Translations under genes and position numbers: made by a program
The notes under the pieces: model-generated
Seen by the model: the letters and a program-made list of their open reading frames with translations, nothing else
Told to the model about the DNA's origin: nothing
Database searches by the model: none
Shown here: in pieces, positions 45,084-52,545 of the stretch
Layout: every line of letters begins with the position of its first letter
Numbering within the stretch: position 1 is the stretch's first letter
DNA from: JBCBGF01 sp039820585
Lineage (GTDB): Bacteria > Pseudomonadota > Alphaproteobacteria > Rhodobacterales > Rhodobacteraceae
Length of the DNA: 64,000 nt
Direction of reading: 5' to 3'
Assembly: GCA_039820585.1 (NCBI GenBank)
Contig: JBCBPV010000014.1
Location: 3,921-67,920 of the forward strand

Positions 45084-45583
45084 CCCCCGGTTTCCTTCGC
45101 GTCGTCGAAATGTCTGCGCATTTCTGGGTCCATCATCGCCTCCAGCACCTGCCGAAAGCCTGTCACAGCCTCGGGTCCCGCCATCCGGTAGGCCGCCCGC
45201 ATCCGCCGCCGCTGCGCCTCGGACAGGGCCTGTTCCAGCGCCATACCAGCTTCGGTCAGGAAAAGATGCCGTTCCCGCTTGTCGCGCGTTCCCACCCGGC
45301 TTTCAACCAGCCCGTCTTCGATGAGCGACCGCAGCACCCGGTTCAGCGACTGTTTGGTGACCCCAAGGATGGCCAACAGGTTGTTCACCGTGGTCCCCGG
45401 CCAGCGATTGATGAAATGCACCGCCCGGTGATGGGCCCGGCCATACCCCTGCTCTTCCAGGATACGATCAGGATCCGCCGTGAACCCGCGATAGGCAAAA
45501 AACATCGCCTCGATGCCCTTGCGCAACTGCTCATCGGTCAGAAACAGCAAGCTCTCACTGCTCTGTCCGCCACCTTCCGCCAT
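45080..45583 (-). CDS. petP: MarR-family winged-helix regulator, PetP-like
   Basis: A 167-aa MarR regulator: an N-terminal helix (DEQLRKGIEAMFFAYRGFTADPDRIL), a winged-helix with recognition helix in LLAILGVTKQSLNRVLRSLIEDGLV, wing VGTRDKRERHLFLTEAG, and C-terminal dimerisation helices. The signalling input is unknown. It is co-transcribed with petR and divergent from ilvE; the shared 167-bp region holds two 31-bp-spaced repeats that could be its operators (inference). Confidence 0.9.
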   Translation of the reverse strand: MAEGGGQSSESLLFLTDEQLRKGIEAMFFAYRGFTADPDRILEEQGYGRAHHRAVHFINRWPGTTVNNLLAILGVTKQSLNRVLRSLIEDGLVESRVGTRDKRERHLFLTEAGMALEQALSEAQRRRMRAAYRMAGPEAVTGFRQVLEAMMDPEMRRHFDDAKETGG

Positions 45584-45670
45584 GGCCCGTATCCTCCCTC
45601 GCTAAGGGGTATTTTATGTCAGCGTTGTTGACATTCCAAGAATCAATTGCTAGCGGTCGCGCAGAATTTG

Positions 45671-45712
45671 CGCAACAAATGTCCGCATCGGACTTACTTG
45701 ACGCAACAAATG
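45671..45712. promoter_or_regulatory. direct repeats CGCAACAAATG, 31 bp apart
   Basis: CGCAACAAATG occurs at 45671-45681 and 45702-45712, each preceded by TTG or TTGA. The 31-bp period is about three helical turns. It lies between petP (start 45583) and ilvE (start 45751), just upstream of the ilvE RBS; a TTGACA is at 45628-45633. Candidate regulator-binding sites. Confidence 0.45.
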
Positions 45713-45750
45713 GAAATATCACCCCCATCGGGGTTTGGAGGAGTTGCGCA

Positions 45751-46620
45751 ATGGCCGGTGCTTACGACGATCGTGACGGCGTGATCTGGATGGATGGCAA
45801 ACTGGTGCAATGGCGCGATGCCAACGTGCACATCCTGACCCACGGCATGCACTACGCCTCATCGGTGTTCGAGGGCGAGCGTGCGTATGGCGGCACCATT
45901 TTTGAAAGCCGCAAACATTCCGAACGCCTGCACGCCTCCGCCGGCATGATCGATTTTGAGATCCCCTGGACCGTCGATGAAATCGAGGCCGCCAAATACG
46001 AAGTGCTGAAGGCCAGCGGGCTCGAAGACGCCTACGTCCGCGCCGTCGCCTGGCGCGGCGCTGGCGAAGACATGGGCGTCGCCGCCGCCCGCAACCCCGT
46101 CCGCCTGGCCATCGCCGCGTGGGAATGGGGGGCCTATTATGGCGATAGCAAATTCAAGGGCGCCAAACTCGACATCTCCAAATGGAAACGCCCCTCGCCC
46201 GAGACAATCCCAAGCCACGCCAAGGCCGCTGGCCTCTACATGATCTGCACCATGTCCAAACACGCGGCCGAGGCAAAAGGCTGCGCCGACGCCATGATGT
46301 TCGACTACCGCGGCTACGTGGCCGAGGCGACGGGGGCCAACATCTTCTTTGTGAAAGACGGCGAGGTCCACACGCCCGAGCCCGATTGCTTCCTCAACGG
46401 CATCACCCGCCAAACGGTGATCGGCATGCTCGAAGACCGCCAGATCAAGGTCCACGCCCGCCACATCATGCCGGAGGAACTGGAAGGGTTTGAGCAATGC
46501 TGGCTGACCGGAACGGCGGCCGAGGTCACGCCCGTGGGCCAGATCGGGGATTGGACCTTTGAGGTCGGGGCGCTGACGCGGGAGATTGCGGAGGGGTATG
46601 AGAAGCTGGTGCGGAGTTAG
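45751..46620 (+). CDS. ilvE: branched-chain amino acid aminotransferase
   Basis: PLP class IV aminotransferase for leucine, isoleucine and valine. The 289-aa product has HYASSVFEGERAYGG, the PLP-lysine about residue 158 (SHAKAAG), GYVAEATGANIFFVKDG and CWLTGTAAEVTPVG. ATG 45751 follows GGAGGAGTTGCGCA; the longer frame from 45616 runs across the promoter region and is rejected. Divergent from petP. Confidence 0.95.
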   Translation: MAGAYDDRDGVIWMDGKLVQWRDANVHILTHGMHYASSVFEGERAYGGTIFESRKHSERLHASAGMIDFEIPWTVDEIEAAKYEVLKASGLEDAYVRAVAWRGAGEDMGVAAARNPVRLAIAAWEWGAYYGDSKFKGAKLDISKWKRPSPETIPSHAKAAGLYMICTMSKHAAEAKGCADAMMFDYRGYVAEATGANIFFVKDGEVHTPEPDCFLNGITRQTVIGMLEDRQIKVHARHIMPEELEGFEQCWLTGTAAEVTPVGQIGDWTFEVGALTREIAEGYEKLVRS

Positions 46621-46635
46621 CGGCTGCCGACAAGA

Positions 46636-47133
46636 TCAGCGCTCAAGCCTTGTAACATGCAATGCGAAACCAATCCGTAGTTCTTCGGGCAATGACCAGA
46701 AGTCACGGAGGAGCGTCTCGATCTTTTGAACGTCGTTTCTAATCACCGAGTTTTCGTGTGTCGATAGTGGATTGTAGTCCGCTTCCTCTCGTTTGTTCTT
46801 TAGGTCGACAAATGCCTGGGCAATCCTTCTTACTTCCTTAGGGTACTGCGAACTGCCACCCAGCTTGCGTGCGCGTTGCTCCATTTTTCCGTGGTCAGGA
46901 TATCGATAGATTGCGACATAGATGCGTGTGAACGCTTTGGACAGCTTGGCAGCATGAAGCGGTTCGACTAGCGCCGCGCAGATTGCGTGAAAAACCGCGT
47001 AGTAGAGGTCGCTTTGCGCCCGCCTAAGGTCGCACTCGGTGATTTCCGAGACGTTTGTCGAAAGACGTTTCTTTGCGCAGTCTAAAAGTTCGTCACTCAG
47101 CTGCTTCAAGTCTTTCAGCTTCCTTCGATGCAA
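46636..47133 (-). CDS. HEPN-like protein of a two-gene cassette
   Basis: A 165-aa all-helical protein. DLRRAQSDLYYAVFHAICAALV resembles the helix core of HEPN proteins, followed by IYVAIYRYPDHGKMEQRARKL and FVDLKNKREEADYNP, a pattern I associate with a family of HEPN-like proteins of unknown role. A classical R-x4-6-H RNase motif is not certain; Arg/His in YRYPDHGK is the nearest. The start is TTG 47133, or TTG 47109 which has GAAGGAAG upstream. It overlaps the upstream 91-aa gene by 41 or 17 bp. Base composition is clearly less GC-rich than all neighbours, suggesting horizontal gain. Confidence 0.7.
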   Translation of the reverse strand: MHRRKLKDLKQLSDELLDCAKKRLSTNVSEITECDLRRAQSDLYYAVFHAICAALVEPLHAAKLSKAFTRIYVAIYRYPDHGKMEQRARKLGGSSQYPKEVRRIAQAFVDLKNKREEADYNPLSTHENSVIRNDVQKIETLLRDFWSLPEELRIGFALHVTRLER

Positions 47134-47368
47134 AGCTCACTACGGGAGAAAGCTCGTCGCCCGCCGCACTCCAAACCACGTCAACAACGTCCTGCATTTT
47201 CTCCGCATCAAGCGGAACAGAGGCGCCGTTGTACTCAATGTCCACCCAAACCACGTCAATTCCGTCGGAGTTCCGAGCATGATTCACTGACACACTCACT
47301 AAACGGGCATCCGGAAATTCTTTCGAGAATGATTCAGCGACTGCTTCTTTCACTTCGGTTAAGTTCAT
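47093..47368 (-). CDS. small partner protein of the HEPN-like cassette
   Basis: A 91-aa acidic alpha/beta protein: MNLTEVKEAVAESFSKEFPD, strand-rich LVSVSVNHARNSDGIDVVWVDIEYNG, then a helix and ELSPVVSFASKEAERLEAAE. I do not recognise a named domain. ATG 47368 follows GAGGAGGTACCGA, and an AT-rich promoter-like stretch (TATGAT as complement of 47393-47398) lies just upstream. Its 3' end overlaps the HEPN-like gene, so the two are translationally coupled, as in antitoxin-toxin pairs (inference). Confidence 0.7.
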   Translation of the reverse strand: MNLTEVKEAVAESFSKEFPDARLVSVSVNHARNSDGIDVVWVDIEYNGASVPLDAEKMQDVVDVVWSAAGDELSPVVSFASKEAERLEAAE

Positions 47369-47472
47369 TCGGTACCTCCTCTTCAATAGTGTATCATATA
47401 ATCAAATAATTTCAATAAGTTATGTATCTTCTAACCGACTCAAAAGACTCAACTTTTTCCGCACCCCGTCTC

Positions 47473-48405
47473 TCACTGCATCCCCTTCGCCCGCACCTTC
47501 GCCTCCGCTGCCCGCTTCAACCCCAGCTGCCGCTCGCGCAGGAAAATCGCCACCCCCGCCCCAATGATCAGCGTTGCCCCCGCCAGCATCTGCACCGTCG
47601 GCACCTCGGCAAAGACGAACCACCCGATCAAAATGGCCGAGATCATCGACGTATAGGTGAACGGCGCCAAAGACCCGGCTTCGGCAAACCGGTAGGAATG
47701 CGTCAACAACAGCTGCCCGCACACCCCGATCAGCCCGGCCCCCACCAGAAACACCCACTCCCATCCCACCGGCCACACCCAGCCGAACGGCACCGTCACC
47801 AACGCCGCCGTGCTCGCCGTGACCGAGAAATAGAACACGATCGCCGCGGGGTGCTCTGTCCCCGTCATCCGCTTGACGAAGATCTGCGCAAACGCCGCAC
47901 AGGTGGCGGACGCCAGAACCAAAGCCGCCCCGATCAGCTCCGCCGATGATCCCTCGACCGACAGCCGCGGCGACAAGATCACCAGCACCCCGAACAACCC
48001 CACCGCAACAGCCGTGATCCGGATCACCCGGATCCGCTCCCCCAGCATCAGCGCTGCAAACACAACAATCAGGATCGGTGTCACGAACCGCAACGCCGTC
48101 ACCTCGGGCAGGGGCAGAAACTTCAGCCCCGCAAACCCCAACCCCATCGCCGTCGTCCCCACGATCCCACGCGTGGCATGCCCGCGCCAGTTCGCTGTGC
48201 GCAGGGCATGGCTGATCTGCCCCTGCCACCCGTACCAGATCAGCAATAGGGGTATCGCCGCGAACGCCCGGAAAAACACCGCCTGCCCGGTGGGAATACG
48301 GTCCGCCGCCTTGATGAAACTCGTCATCACCGTGAACAGCGTGACCGCAAGGATCATCAGCAAAATGCCACGGACCGGACTGACAGGCGGGGTGTCGGAG
48401 GACAT
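47473..48405 (-). CDS. EamA/DMT-family exporter
   Basis: A 310-aa protein with ten membrane helices in two EamA repeats. GILLMILAVTLFTVMTSFIKAADRIPTGQAVFFRAF opens the first repeat (key parts: FTVMTSFIKA, QAVFFR), with PLPEVTALRFVTPILIVVFAALMLGERI ending it; the second ends AEVPTVQMLAGATLIIGAGV. Related to RhaT/S-adenosylmethionine-type uptake or export proteins; substrate unknown. Located downstream of the HEPN-like cassette promoter, same strand as queG. Confidence 0.87.
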   Translation of the reverse strand: MSSDTPPVSPVRGILLMILAVTLFTVMTSFIKAADRIPTGQAVFFRAFAAIPLLLIWYGWQGQISHALRTANWRGHATRGIVGTTAMGLGFAGLKFLPLPEVTALRFVTPILIVVFAALMLGERIRVIRITAVAVGLFGVLVILSPRLSVEGSSAELIGAALVLASATCAAFAQIFVKRMTGTEHPAAIVFYFSVTASTAALVTVPFGWVWPVGWEWVFLVGAGLIGVCGQLLLTHSYRFAEAGSLAPFTYTSMISAILIGWFVFAEVPTVQMLAGATLIIGAGVAIFLRERQLGLKRAAEAKVRAKGMQ

Positions 48406-48442
48406 AGACGCGCCCTAGCGCATCCTGCCCCCCGCGAAAAGA

Positions 48443-48628
48443 TCAGTTCGCCAACCGTGTCATCTGCAAATACCGCCGCAATCGCGCGGCGTTGTTCAGG
48501 GGCCGCGGCACCCGCCGCATCGCCTGAAACCGCGGCCCTGCCACGGCTTGCATCCGTTCAACACGCAAAAACTGGGAAAGGGACTGTCCGGCCCGGTGCC
48601 GGGGGCGATCTACGATATGTCGTGCCAT
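48443..48628 (-). CDS. 61-aa basic protein
   Basis: A very Arg-rich 61-aa reading frame (MARHIVDRPRHRAGQ...NNAARLRRYLQMTRLAN) with an excellent RBS, GGGAGG 5 nt before the ATG. It lies 31 bp after the queG stop on the same strand. The composition suggests a nucleic-acid- or membrane-binding small protein, but no family is recognised. Confidence 0.55.
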   Translation of the reverse strand: MARHIVDRPRHRAGQSLSQFLRVERMQAVAGPRFQAMRRVPRPLNNAARLRRYLQMTRLAN

Positions 48629-48659
48629 CTGTTTCCTCCCTGAATGTGACCCTATCCTA

Positions 48660-49691
48660 TCACAAATCGAGCAATCGGCCCACCGCCCAGCGCGCAGCAT
48701 CGGCAACCGCTTGCTCAGGATCGTCGACCAAAGCGGCGGCCACCGCCGCCAAAGACCGATCCCCGGAATTCCCGATTGCGTACAAAACATTGCGCACAAA
48801 CCGATCCCGCCCGATCCGCTTGATCGGACTGCCCGAAAATTTCGCCCGGAACCCCGCATCGTCCAACGCGGCCAGTTCCGCCAAAGGCGGCGCCACCAGA
48901 TCCCCCCGCGCCGCATACCGCGTCTCGGTCGCGGCCACCGCAAACTTGTTCCACGGGCACACCGCCAGGCAATCGTCACAGCCGTAAATCCGGTTGCCCA
49001 TCAGCGCCCGCAGGTCTTCGTCCACCGGCCCCCTATGCTCAATCGTCAAATAGGAAATGCACCGCCGCGCATCCAGCTCATAAGGTGCGGGAAACGCGTC
49101 TGTCGGGCACACATCCAAACACGCCCGACACGACCCGCAATGATCAATTTCCGCCCGATCAGGGTCGATTTCCAGCGTCGTGAACACCGATCCCAGAAAA
49201 AACCAGTTCCCCAACTCCCGGCTCAGCAAATTCGTATGCTTCCCCTGCCACCCCAATCCCGCGGCCTGCGCCAACGGCTTCTCCGCCACGGGTGCGGTAT
49301 CCACAAACACCTTCACCTCTCCGCCCGCCTCGGCAATCAGCCACCGCGCCAGCCGCTTCAGCCGCTTCTTGACCAGATCATGGTAATCCCGCTGCCGGGC
49401 ATACACCGATATCGTCGCCCGATCCCGCGCCTCCAACGCCGCCAGCGGATCCTCCTCAGGCGTATAAACCTCCGCCAACATGATCACCGACCGCACCTCG
49501 GGCCACAGCACACGCGGGTCTCCGCGCCAGGCCGCCCGATCCGCCAACCACCCCATCTGCCCGTGCCGCCCGGCCTCCAGAAACGCCGCCAACCGCCCCG
49601 GCACTTCTGGAATGGCATCCGGCGCACACACCCGGGCCGCCGCAAACCCCTCTTCCAGGGCCCGCGCCACCAACCGCGCTTTCAGGTCCAT
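48660..49691 (-). CDS. queG: epoxyqueuosine reductase
   Basis: Reduces epoxyqueuosine to queuosine at tRNA position 34, using cobalamin and two 4Fe-4S clusters. The 343-aa product has YARQRDYHDLVKKRL, VDTAPVAEKPLAQAAGLGWQGKHTN, ferredoxin-like CGSCRACLDVCPT and CDDCLAVCPWNKFA, and a C-terminal HEAT-like region (NVLYAIGNSGDRSL...AARWAVGRLL). ATG 49691 has no strong RBS. A REP-like GC-rich element separates it from the upstream GST gene. Confidence 0.95.
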   Translation of the reverse strand: MDLKARLVARALEEGFAAARVCAPDAIPEVPGRLAAFLEAGRHGQMGWLADRAAWRGDPRVLWPEVRSVIMLAEVYTPEEDPLAALEARDRATISVYARQRDYHDLVKKRLKRLARWLIAEAGGEVKVFVDTAPVAEKPLAQAAGLGWQGKHTNLLSRELGNWFFLGSVFTTLEIDPDRAEIDHCGSCRACLDVCPTDAFPAPYELDARRCISYLTIEHRGPVDEDLRALMGNRIYGCDDCLAVCPWNKFAVAATETRYAARGDLVAPPLAELAALDDAGFRAKFSGSPIKRIGRDRFVRNVLYAIGNSGDRSLAAVAAALVDDPEQAVADAARWAVGRLLDL

Positions 49692-49704
49692 GATCTTTGG
49701 TCGT

Positions 49705-49757
49705 CAAATATCCCGGGGGCGGGGCGGGCGCATGTCCGCACCGGGGGCAGAGCCCCC
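49705..49757. repeat. REP-like GC-rich element with hairpin
   Basis: CAAATATCCCGGGGG at 49705-49719 is repeated exactly at 38735-38749. Here it is followed by GGGGGC-AGA-GCCCCC (49743-49757), a perfect 6-bp hairpin directly after the GST stop. The hairpin may terminate the GST transcript; the repeated 15-mer may mark a dispersed intergenic repeat family. Confidence 0.5.
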
Positions 49758-50423
49758 TCAGAAATCCAGATCGGCATAATGCGCCGGCGGCGGAAAACCC
49801 GGAACGTGATCCGCCAACAACCCGCGAAATGCAGGCCGCGATTTGATCTTGGCATACCACTCATGCACATTGCTCGACCGGGTCCAATCCACGTCTGAAA
49901 TATAGTCTAAAGCAGAGAAATGCGCGGCCGCCGCGAAATCCGCCATGGTCATCGCATCGCCCGCCAGCCACCGCCGCTGATCCAACAGCCACGACATGTA
50001 ATCAAGGTGGAACTTGATCGCCTTCGCCCCGGCCTTCACATTCGTGGAATCCGGATAGCCCGCCTTCATGATCTTCTTGTTCACCCGCTCGTACAGCAGC
50101 TTTGAGGTCACCTCCTGGTGGAATTTGTCGTCAAACCACGCCACCAACCGCCGCACCTCGAAACGCGCTTCGCGGTCGCGGGGATACAGCTGCGGATCGG
50201 GATAGGTCTCTTCGATATACTCACAAATCGGGGTGCTCTCGGCCAGCGTCAGGCCGTCGATCTTCAGCACAGGCACCTTGCCAGCAGGGTTCCGACGCAG
50301 GAAATCGGTATCGGCCTCCCAATACCGCTCTTCCACCAGCTCCACTTCGATCTTCTTCTCCGCCAGGCACAGGCGCACCTTGCGGCAGAACGGCGAGAGC
50401 GGGACATGGTAGAGGCGATGCAT
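49758..50423 (-). CDS. glutathione S-transferase family protein
   Basis: A 221-aa GST. The N-terminus MHRLYHVPLSPFCRKVRLCLAEKKIEVELVEE has a Ser-Pro-Phe-Cys active-site region, followed by NPAGKVPVLKIDG (cis-Pro) and LAESTPICEYIEETYPD. The C-terminal helical domain has the N-capping DAMTMADFAAAAHFSALDYI. Substrate unknown; the CRKVR pattern is common in proteobacterial GSTs. ATG 50423 has a weak RBS. Confidence 0.88.
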   Translation of the reverse strand: MHRLYHVPLSPFCRKVRLCLAEKKIEVELVEERYWEADTDFLRRNPAGKVPVLKIDGLTLAESTPICEYIEETYPDPQLYPRDREARFEVRRLVAWFDDKFHQEVTSKLLYERVNKKIMKAGYPDSTNVKAGAKAIKFHLDYMSWLLDQRRWLAGDAMTMADFAAAAHFSALDYISDVDWTRSSNVHEWYAKIKSRPAFRGLLADHVPGFPPPAHYADLDF

Positions 50424-50492
50424 AAATAGGCGACCCTAGCGGACTTTGCCCTCAATGCCGCGAATTGCGCCCATGTTCAACAGGGCAGGGGG

Positions 50493-51467
50493 CTACTCGG
50501 CAATTGTCACATCAACGCTGATCGGCACCGGCACCTGTGCCTCGCCTTCGGCATTCAGGTCCGTAAAGATGTAGCTCAGCGTGTATTCCCCGGGGTCTTT
50601 CAGATCGATCCCGCCCCGAAACCAGTTCCGGAAATAGGTCGCATCCACCGGCACCCGGTGGGACACCGTGCCCTCATAGGTGCGCAAATCGTCGATCCGC
50701 ATGACCTCTCCGGTGGCTTTGTCCGTCACTTCCAGGTCCAGCCGCACCTTGAACGTGGCCCCCGGCGCCCCGGCCCCGGCCTTGCGCACATAATCGAACG
50801 TGGTCTGAAACAGGATCTGCTCTCCGGGCTTAAACGTCCGACTTTCGCGGATCTTGCGCTGTTCTGGGTCATCCAGATCGATGAACTTCCATCCCATCGA
50901 ATACATCGCAGGCATCGCCGCCTGCGCGACGAGGGCGGTCTCATCCACCGCCGTCCCGCTGCCATCCCGCTCATAAAGCGTGTCTAACACGGCGGTATAG
51001 CACGCTTCCCGCCCCGCAGGCGCTGTATAGACGAAGGTGTAGGGGGTATAGTCATTCGCCGCCATCGGCGTCTGCATCGCTCGGCACAGCGGCGCATCCA
51101 CCAGGATCATCGCGTCCTTGAACGTCGCGTCCTGCCCCCGTGCTGCATCGAAATTCGCAAACGCTTGCGCGAACGCGTCCTCGGCCAGATCCAGTTCGAC
51201 GGTCGTCAGCACCACCACCGTCTCGGGCTCGGCCCCCGCCGCCGACTGAACCGCCGCCTTGATCCGGTCCGGCCCCGTTTCCGGCGACGCGACAACAGTG
51301 ATCCCGTCGCGATACCGGGCCGCGATCAGCCGCATCCACAACGCGCCATCAAAGCTTTGCCCCGGCCCATTGTTCCACAAAACAAAGTTGATCGGCCCGT
51401 CGGCCTTCGCAGCACCCGCCGTGGCGATCAAACCCGCCAGCGCAACGCCTGTGAAGTGTCTCAGCAT
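50493..51467 (-). CDS. secreted protein of unknown function
   Basis: A 324-aa protein with a Sec signal peptide (MLRHFTGVALAGLIATAGAAKA, about residues 1-22). The central part has two cysteines (APLCRAM and REACYTA) that could pair; the C-terminal third (FKPGEQILFQTTFDYVR...GEYTLSYIFTDLNAEGEAQVPVPISVDVTIAE) is beta-rich and Ig-like. I do not recognise a family. ATG 51467 lies after TGAGCC with no clear RBS. Flanked by GST and mtgA genes, no operon evident. Confidence 0.7.
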   Translation of the reverse strand: MLRHFTGVALAGLIATAGAAKADGPINFVLWNNGPGQSFDGALWMRLIAARYRDGITVVASPETGPDRIKAAVQSAAGAEPETVVVLTTVELDLAEDAFAQAFANFDAARGQDATFKDAMILVDAPLCRAMQTPMAANDYTPYTFVYTAPAGREACYTAVLDTLYERDGSGTAVDETALVAQAAMPAMYSMGWKFIDLDDPEQRKIRESRTFKPGEQILFQTTFDYVRKAGAGAPGATFKVRLDLEVTDKATGEVMRIDDLRTYEGTVSHRVPVDATYFRNWFRGGIDLKDPGEYTLSYIFTDLNAEGEAQVPVPISVDVTIAE

Positions 51468-51555
51468 GGCTCACATACCCCGTGCAATCGCTACCCCCGG
51501 TACACAGCCTACCGCTTTCCCGCGATTCCACAAAGCGCCCCGCCAAAACAGGCGA

Positions 51556-52293
51556 TCACCCGCCCTCGAAACACCCCGCGCGCCCATCCCGCCGGATCGT
51601 CGCCGCCCCGTCTGCGATGGACCGCGCCCGCCGTTGAACAAACGCCGACGGCTCCGACGCCGACCGCACCTTGGGCGCGGGCAAAATCGCCGCCAACCGC
51701 GCCGCCTGGCTTGGCGTCAACGCATCCGCACTGACGCCGAAATAGTGTCTACTCGCCGCCTCAACCCCAAACACACCCTCATCAAACTCGGCCACGTTCA
51801 GATACACTTCGACAACCCGCCGCTTCGACCAGAACAGTTCCACCAAAGGGGTTAAAACCGCCTCCAGCGCCTTCCGCCCCCAACTGCGCCCGTGCCAAAG
51901 ATAGACATTCTTCACCACCTGCTGCGTGATCGTCGAGGCGCCCCGATCCTGCCCCTCTTCCAGAACCGCCCGGATCGCCGCCATGTCAAACCCCCAGTGC
52001 AGGCAGAAATTCGCATCCTCCGCCGCAACCACCGACCGCGCCATCACAGGCGCGATCTCCTCCATTGGCCGCCACATCTGCTCGGCCGTCCCCAGACGGC
52101 GAATTTCCGATATCTTGTAAGGGGTTGTCGGCGGGTTCACGATGGAAAACAGCGCGATGAACAAAAGCACAATCACCACCAGACCCAATGCCCCGCGCCG
52201 CAGCCACATCAGCCCCCGCGCGATCCATCCTGCCTGTGTCTTGGCGCCCTTCTTGCGGGGCGACCGCGTCTTGGGTGCTGCTTTCCGTGCCAC
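51556..52293 (-). CDS. mtgA: monofunctional peptidoglycan glycosyltransferase
   Basis: Polymerises lipid II into glycan strands (GT51). The 245-aa product has a basic N-terminus, one membrane anchor (GALGLVVIVLLFIALFSIVNPP), and GT51 motifs: catalytic Glu in AAEDANFCLHWGFD, GASTITQQVVKN, KRRVVEVYLNVAEFDEGVFGVEAAS. Start uncertain: GTG 52293 (VARKAAPK, family-like) is chosen; GTG 52302 and TTG 52359 are also open. Divergent from a 53-aa membrane-protein gene. Confidence 0.92.
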   Translation of the reverse strand: MARKAAPKTRSPRKKGAKTQAGWIARGLMWLRRGALGLVVIVLLFIALFSIVNPPTTPYKISEIRRLGTAEQMWRPMEEIAPVMARSVVAAEDANFCLHWGFDMAAIRAVLEEGQDRGASTITQQVVKNVYLWHGRSWGRKALEAVLTPLVELFWSKRRVVEVYLNVAEFDEGVFGVEAASRHYFGVSADALTPSQAARLAAILPAPKVRSASEPSAFVQRRARSIADGAATIRRDGRAGCFEGG

Positions 52294-52380
52294 GGCTTCC
52301 ACATGCCCCGCCGCCCCGCGCCGGTCAAGCGGGATGCGAAAACGCTGGGTTCGGGGCAAAACCCAAGCTAGGCTTCCCCA

Positions 52381-52542
52381 ATGGACCCGATCTCAGTTGT
52401 TTTCTACGCCCTCATCTGCGGCTGTCTCAGCCTCTTTGCCCCAAACCTCGGCGGTTACATCCCGCGCCTGATCGTCGGCGCGGTTGTCGGTATCGTCGCC
52501 GCCGTCTCCCTGCCGATGCTGCGCGGGATGATGGGCTACTAG
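52381..52542 (+). CDS. 53-aa small membrane protein
   Basis: Short frame MDPISVVFYALICGC...MLRGMMGY with two predicted membrane helices (about residues 4-20 and 28-45) and a glycine-rich hinge. It lies between divergent mtgA and convergent gltB (3 bp from its stop). Similar tiny membrane proteins occur at this place in other roseobacters as far as I recall; function unknown. RBS weak (AGG 8 nt upstream). Confidence 0.6.
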   Translation: MDPISVVFYALICGCLSLFAPNLGGYIPRLIVGAVVGIVAAVSLPMLRGMMGY

Positions 52543-52545
52543 ACC

